From: Azospirillum sp.
GTDB lineage: Bacteria; Pseudomonadota; Alphaproteobacteria; Azospirillales; Azospirillaceae
DNA length: 64,000 nucleotides
Assembly (NCBI GenBank): GCA_027486405.1
Contig: JAIXPD010000053.1
Span: 1 to 64,000, forward strand
Direction: 5' to 3'
A program made the translations under genes and the position numbers. Under the pieces are notes generated by a model that was not told where the DNA came from, searched no databases, and worked only from the letters and a program-made list of their open reading frames with translations. This document shows, piece by piece, positions 59,405 through 64,000 of the stretch; position 1 is the stretch's first letter; every line of letters begins with the position of its first letter.

Positions 59405-60787
59405 ATGGGTGCGAGACATCTGCTGACCGCCGCCGCGCTGGCGGCGGGCCTGACCCTGGCTGTCGCCGCGCCGCTGGCGCGGGCGCACGCCGCCGAGGCC
59501 GATCCCACGCTGTCGGTGATCGACACCATCGTCGTCATCTATCTGGAAAACCGCAGCTTCGACACGCTCTATGGCCTGTTCCCGGGGGCGGAGGGGCTGG
59601 AGGCGGCGCAGACGGCGCAGGCCGGGACGGTTCAGGTGGACCGCGACGGCAAACCCTTTGCCACCCTGCCGCCGACGCTGGACGGCAAGAAGAAGCCGGA
59701 CGCCCGCTTGGCCCATGTCACCGCCAACGGGCCGTTCCGCTTGGACCCGGCGGTGGGGCTGAACGACCGGGTGGCCAGCCCGATCCACGCCTTTTTCACC
59801 CACCAGCGCCAGATCAACGGCGGGCGCAACGACCGTTTCGTCAGCGAAGGGACCACCGGCGGCCTGCCGATGGGCTATTTCGACGGGTCGCAGATGGCGA
59901 TGTGGGAGGTGGCCAAGCGCTACACCCTGGCCGATCATTTTTTCCAGTCGGCCTTTGGCGGTTCCTTCCTCAATCACATGTGGTTGGTGTGCGCCTGCAC
60001 CCCGCCGTTCCCCAACGCGCCGGAGGCTCTGCGCGAGGTGGCGGGAACCGGTAAGGACGCCAAGGGCGGCGAGCCGACCGTCACCGCCGACGGTTACGCC
60101 GTCAACACCATCCAGGGCGCGTGGCTGCACGACACCAGCCTGGAACAAACCTTGCTGCCGGTGCAGACGCTGCCGACCATCGGCGACCGGCTGACCGACA
60201 AGGGCGTGAACTGGGTCTATTACGCCGGGGATTTCGACAAGGCGGTCGCCGGGATGGCGACGAAGCAAAGCCCGGACGGCTTTTCCTATCACCATCACCC
60301 CTTCACCTATTTCAAACGCTTTGTGGACAGCGCCGACGAGCGGGCGCGCCACCTGAAAGACCTCGCTGATTTTGAAACGGCGATCCTCGACGGTGCCCTG
60401 CCGCCGGTGTCCTTCTACAAGCCGACCGGAAAATACAACCAGCACCCCGGCAAGGCGTCGGTGGCCGACGGCGACCGTCATGTCGCCGACCTGATCGCCA
60501 TGCTGGAAAAAAGCCCGCAGTGGAAAAACATGGTGGTGATCGTCACCTCCGACGAAAACGGCGGCTTCTGGGACCATGTGCCGCCGCCCAAGGGCGACCG
60601 CTGGGGGCCGGGGTCGCGGATTCCCGCCCTGATCGTCTCGCCCTTCGCCCGCAAGGGGCATGTCGATCACACCCCCTACGAAACCGTGTCGATCCTGCGC
60701 CTGATCGAACAGCGCCACGGCCTGGATCCGCTGGGCAGCCGCGACGCCACCGCCACCAGCCTGGCCAACGCGCTGGCCTTGCCCTAA
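59405..60787 (+). CDS. Phosphoesterase-family acid phosphatase/phospholipase C-like (AcpA-type)
   Basis: Signal peptide; IDTIVVIYLENRSFDTLYGLFPGAEG, VIVTSDENGGFWDHVPPP. Confidence 0.85.
   Translation: MGARHLLTAAALAAGLTLAVAAPLARAHAAEADPTLSVIDTIVVIYLENRSFDTLYGLFPGAEGLEAAQTAQAGTVQVDRDGKPFATLPPTLDGKKKPDARLAHVTANGPFRLDPAVGLNDRVASPIHAFFTHQRQINGGRNDRFVSEGTTGGLPMGYFDGSQMAMWEVAKRYTLADHFFQSAFGGSFLNHMWLVCACTPPFPNAPEALREVAGTGKDAKGGEPTVTADGYAVNTIQGAWLHDTSLEQTLLPVQTLPTIGDRLTDKGVNWVYYAGDFDKAVAGMATKQSPDGFSYHHHPFTYFKRFVDSADERARHLKDLADFETAILDGALPPVSFYKPTGKYNQHPGKASVADGDRHVADLIAMLEKSPQWKNMVVIVTSDENGGFWDHVPPPKGDRWGPGSRIPALIVSPFARKGHVDHTPYETVSILRLIEQRHGLDPLGSRDATATSLANALALP
60364..60380 (+). repeat. Off-origin iteron-like 17-mer in the phosphoesterase gene
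   Basis: CGCTGATTTTGAAACGG, identical to 24647-24663. Confidence 0.8.
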
Positions 60788-60851
60788 CCCCATTTTTGAC
60801 CACCGGGCCGCCGTCCTCCGTGACCGCGCGGCCCGCCGGAGCCTGCACGCC

Positions 60852-61691
60852 ATGACCGTTGACTTGAACAGCATTGATTTTGCCAGCGCTGATTTTGCCA
60901 GGGCCGATTTTGCCAGCGCCGATTTTGATGGTCGCCGCCGCCTTGCCATTGATCTGGCCGTGGAGGCGGGCCGCCTTGCCCGCAACATGCGCCAGGGGTT
61001 GGGGGCGATTGAAAGCAAGAGCAGCATCGATTTTTGCACCGCCGCCGATCTGGCCGTGGAACATCTGGTGCGCCAGCGCATCGCCGACGCCTTCGGCGAC
61101 CCGGTGATCGGGGAGGAGGCCGGGGGCGATCCCGCCGATCTGGTGTGGGTGGTCGATCCCATCGACGGAACCACCAACTACATCCACGGAACCACCAATT
61201 GGTGCGTGTCGCTGGCGCTGGTCCACCGTGGGGTGATCGAACTGGGCGTGATCTACGCCCCCGACCTCGACCAGCTTTTCGTCGCCCGCCGGGGGGAAGG
61301 GGCGACGATGAACGGGCGGCCCCTGCGCACCAGCGGCCTGCGCCATGGCGGTGGGGCCGTGGTGGAGATGGGCTGGTCGGCCCGCCGCCCGCTGGCGCTC
61401 AGCCTCGACCTCATCAGCGCGATGATCGCCAACAACATTGAATTCCGCCGCTGCGGGTCGGGCGCGATGGGGCTGGCGAACGTCGCGCTGGGCATCAGCG
61501 ACGGCTACATCGAACTTCACATCAACGCCTGGGACGCGCTGGCCGGGCTGCTGCTGGTGCGCGAGGCGGGCGGCTGGACGAATGATTTTCTGGCGAACGA
61601 CGGCCTGCGCCAAGGCAACGCCGTGGTCGCCTGCACCGCCGAACTGACCGACCGCCTGCTGGCGCTGGAGGCGCTGCGCGCCGTCCGCTGA
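60852..61691 (+). CDS. Inositol monophosphatase family protein
   Basis: GEEAGGDPADLVWVVDPIDGTTNYIHG, GLLLVREAGG. Confidence 0.9.
   Translation: MTVDLNSIDFASADFARADFASADFDGRRRLAIDLAVEAGRLARNMRQGLGAIESKSSIDFCTAADLAVEHLVRQRIADAFGDPVIGEEAGGDPADLVWVVDPIDGTTNYIHGTTNWCVSLALVHRGVIELGVIYAPDLDQLFVARRGEGATMNGRPLRTSGLRHGGGAVVEMGWSARRPLALSLDLISAMIANNIEFRRCGSGAMGLANVALGISDGYIELHINAWDALAGLLLVREAGGWTNDFLANDGLRQGNAVVACTAELTDRLLALEALRAVR
60870..60929. repeat. Four imperfect 15-bp tandem units in the N-terminal coding part of the IMPase gene
   Basis: AGCATTGATTTTGCC / AGCGCTGATTTTGCC / AGGGCCGATTTTGCC / AGCGCCGATTTTGAT. Confidence 0.8.
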
Positions 61692-61775
61692 CGGCACTTG
61701 GTCGTCGTCGGCCTGGTTTGTCGGGTTCCTCTTCCGGATCCTCCAGCGTGCGCGATGGGCACCTGGTCCTTGTCC

Positions 61776-61819
61776 CCCCGTTGCCGGTTCCGCGTGACCC
61801 GGCGGCGGGGGGCTTTTTT
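61776..61819 (+). terminator. Intrinsic terminator downstream of the IMPase gene
   Basis: CCCCGTTGCCGG...CCGGCGGCGGGG followed by GGCTTTTTT. Confidence 0.7.
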
Positions 61820-61909
61820 GGTGTGTGTCAGTCCTGTGATTTCCCGATTGACCGGCCAATTATGTACATACATTATCGTCGCCATCGCTGAACAATCAGG
61901 CGGAGGGCG

Positions 61910-62725
61910 GTGGTGCAAGGCGCGGCGCGGCAAAGCCTGAACGGTGGTGCGGAACGCGGTGCTGCCGGTGTCTCCGCCAACGTGGACGGCTCCACCCTGG
62001 ATGGCAAGGGGCCGCTGTTCGGCCAGATCAAACGGGCGGTCGCCGGGCAAATCCTGCGCGGGCGCTGGCAGGCCGGGGAACGGCTGCCGAACGAGGAACA
62101 GCTCTCCTCCCTCTATGGTGTGTCGCGGCAGACCGTGCACAAGGCCATCGCGCTGTTGGCGCGGGAAGGCTTTCTGGTGCGCCGTCGCCGGGCCGGGACC
62201 TTTGTCGCCAGCGTGCGGCACGACCGCTTTGCTCTGCCCATCGAGGACATCGGCGACGTCATCACCCGCAACGGCGGGGTCTATGAGTTTCGCATTCTCG
62301 ACCGCAAAACCCTGCGCAACGGCGAGGGGCTGCGCTGGCCCGACGTGCCGGACGGCACGCCGCTCCTGTCGCTGGACTGCCTGCATCTGGGCGATGGCGC
62401 GCCGATCCAGTACGAACGCCGACTGGTCAATCTCGACGCCGTGCCGGAGGTGGCGGACGAGCCATTCGACAGCGTCGCCCCCAGCCGCTGGCTGGTCGAT
62501 CAGGTCCCGTGGTCGTCGGCTGAACACACGGTCAAGGCGGTCAACGCCACCGCCGATCTCGCCGCGCTGCTGGGGGTGGAGCCGGGAACGGCCTGCCTGT
62601 CGATCCGCCGCCAGACCGTGCATCTGAACCGCAGCATCACGCTGGTGCATTTCCTATCCGTCGGCGACCGTTTCAGCCTCAGCGGGTCGTCGATCACCGA
62701 CAGCGCGACGGAGCTTAATTTGTAA
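61910..62725 (+). CDS. GntR-family (HutC/UTRA) regulator; start uncertain
   Basis: LFGQIKRAVAGQILRGRWQAGERLPNEEQLSSLYGVSRQTVHKAIALLAREGFLVRRRRAGTFVA. Confidence 0.88.
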   Translation: MVQGAARQSLNGGAERGAAGVSANVDGSTLDGKGPLFGQIKRAVAGQILRGRWQAGERLPNEEQLSSLYGVSRQTVHKAIALLAREGFLVRRRRAGTFVASVRHDRFALPIEDIGDVITRNGGVYEFRILDRKTLRNGEGLRWPDVPDGTPLLSLDCLHLGDGAPIQYERRLVNLDAVPEVADEPFDSVAPSRWLVDQVPWSSAEHTVKAVNATADLAALLGVEPGTACLSIRRQTVHLNRSITLVHFLSVGDRFSLSGSSITDSATELNL

Positions 62726-62786
62726 ACACAAAAGACCGGCGAACCGTCGCTCATCGCCGGTCCATCACACAGGGGGTTCAACGATT

Positions 62787-63656
62787 ATGGAGTCTGTTGC
62801 GATGCGTGTCACGACGAAGACCACCGGCCGTTTCGGCCATACCCTGCGCGCCGCCCTGCTGGGCGCGGCGGTGCTGGCGCTGGGCGGTGTTGCCACCGCC
62901 CAGGCCGACACCCTGGCCGACATCAAGAAGGCGGGCGTCATCAACGTCGCCACCGAAATGCAGTTCCCGCCCTTCGATTTCCTGGAAAACAACGAATACA
63001 AGGGCGTTGACCGCGACCTGATCGACGAGGTGGCGAAGGAGCTGGGCGTCAAGCCGAAATACATCGATCTGCCCTGGACCAGCGTCCTGCCCGGCCTGGA
63101 AGCCAAGAAGTTCGATCTGGTCATCGCGCCTGTGACCATCACGAAGGAGCGGATGAAGCGCTATTCCTTCACCGTGCCGATTTCCGAAGCGACGGCGGCG
63201 ATGATGAAGCGCACCGGCGACAACTCCATCAACAAGCCGGAAGACATCGCGGGCAAGAACGTCGGCGGCGGCAAGGGCACCTCGCAGTTGGCCCAGGTCA
63301 AGGAGTTCGGCCAGACCCTGACCCCGCCCCCGAACGTGAAGGAGTATGTGGACAGCAACCAGTCCTACGCCGATCTCGCCGCCGGTCGCGTCGATGTGTC
63401 GGTCAACTCGCTGCCCAACCTCGCCTTTGCCGCCGCCCAGCGCAAGGAGACCTTCACCGTCGTTCTGCCGCCGTTCGGCAAGCCCTCCTTCTTCTCGTGG
63501 GTCGGCCGTCCGGGCGAGGATGACAAGAGCCTGGTGGAGGCGGTGAACGCCGCCCTGGTCAAGATCCAGAAGGATGGCCGCATGGCCAGCATCCAGAAGA
63601 AGTGGTTTGGCGTCTCCGCCGAACTGCCGACCGTGGTTCCCGAACCCCTGTTCTGA
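62787..63656 (+). CDS. Polar amino-acid ABC transporter substrate-binding protein
   Basis: Signal peptide; NVATEMQFPPFDFLENNEYKGVDRDLIDEVAKELGVKPKYIDLPWTSVLPGLEAKKFDLVIAPVTIT. Confidence 0.9.
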   Translation: MESVAMRVTTKTTGRFGHTLRAALLGAAVLALGGVATAQADTLADIKKAGVINVATEMQFPPFDFLENNEYKGVDRDLIDEVAKELGVKPKYIDLPWTSVLPGLEAKKFDLVIAPVTITKERMKRYSFTVPISEATAAMMKRTGDNSINKPEDIAGKNVGGGKGTSQLAQVKEFGQTLTPPPNVKEYVDSNQSYADLAAGRVDVSVNSLPNLAFAAAQRKETFTVVLPPFGKPSFFSWVGRPGEDDKSLVEAVNAALVKIQKDGRMASIQKKWFGVSAELPTVVPEPLF

Positions 63657-63789
63657 TCGGGGCCGGTCCTTTTCTGACCCATGGGGCGCGTCCCCGGTCC
63701 CTGGTGGGGCCGGGGCGCGGTCCGGTCGAGACACACGGTGGGATGCGCCGTGATCTGATCGTGCCCCCTGATTTGCCGTGGATGTGCCG

Positions 63790-64000
63790 ATGAAGTTCAG
63801 CGTCATCGTCGATGCGCTTCCCCATCTGTTGGGGGCGGCCGTGACGACCATTTGGATCTCGCTGCTCGGCGTCATGCTGGGGCAGGTGATCGGCGTGCTC
63901 GTTTGTGTGGCGCGCCAATCCGGCCGCCGGTCCCTGGATGTGGCGGGCGGGGTGTATGTCAGCTTCTTTCGCGGCGTGCCGCTGCTGATCCAGCTTTTGT
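63790..64000 (+). CDS. Amino-acid ABC transporter permease (truncated by window end)
   Basis: MKFSVIVDALPHLLGAAVTTIWISLLGVMLGQVIGVLVCVARQSGRRSLDVAGGVYVSFFRGVPLLIQLL. Confidence 0.88.
   Translation, partial: MKFSVIVDALPHLLGAAVTTIWISLLGVMLGQVIGVLVCVARQSGRRSLDVAGGVYVSFFRGVPLLIQLL

Overview
This is a GC-rich alphaproteobacterial window, Azospirillum/Rhodospirillales-like by gene content and composition (an inference). It is part of a large plasmid or chromid: a RepA-type initiator, an iteron-type origin region and parAB lie at about 6.0-10.1 kb. Recognisable modules are: sbcDC; an mntA gene with a shortened hepT; the replication/partition locus; mug, LysR, MFS, LysR and aldo/keto reductase genes; a nitrate assimilation locus (nrtCBA divergent from nirBD-nasA-cobA); a DUF1302/DUF1329/hydrolase locus with deletion-scar genes; a sulfonate/dimethyl sulfone locus organised around a sigma54 activator fused to an SsuA-like domain; msrPQ and a porin; and a LacI-controlled AfuABC-like importer with two phosphatases, followed by a GntR regulator and an amino-acid ABC transporter. 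Four observations stand out. (1) The 17-bp origin iteron (about CGCTGANTYNGNAACG) recurs far from the origin, mostly inside genes and in several frames and orientations; six copies lie within nasA. (2) The sigma54-SsuA fusion gene is flanked by two sigma54 promoters, each preceded by two copies of a shared dyad with nearly identical phasing, which suggests a self-contained organosulfur sensing regulon. (3) The nirB leader carries a sigma54 promoter, an ANTAR-type hairpin with an A1/G4 hexaloop, and an intrinsic terminator. (4) Several genes (hepT, an MCP, a VOC-RND chimera) look like in-frame deletion products. No tRNA, rRNA, CRISPR array or transposase was recognised. All assignments come from reading the sequence and provided ORFs; no database search was run.
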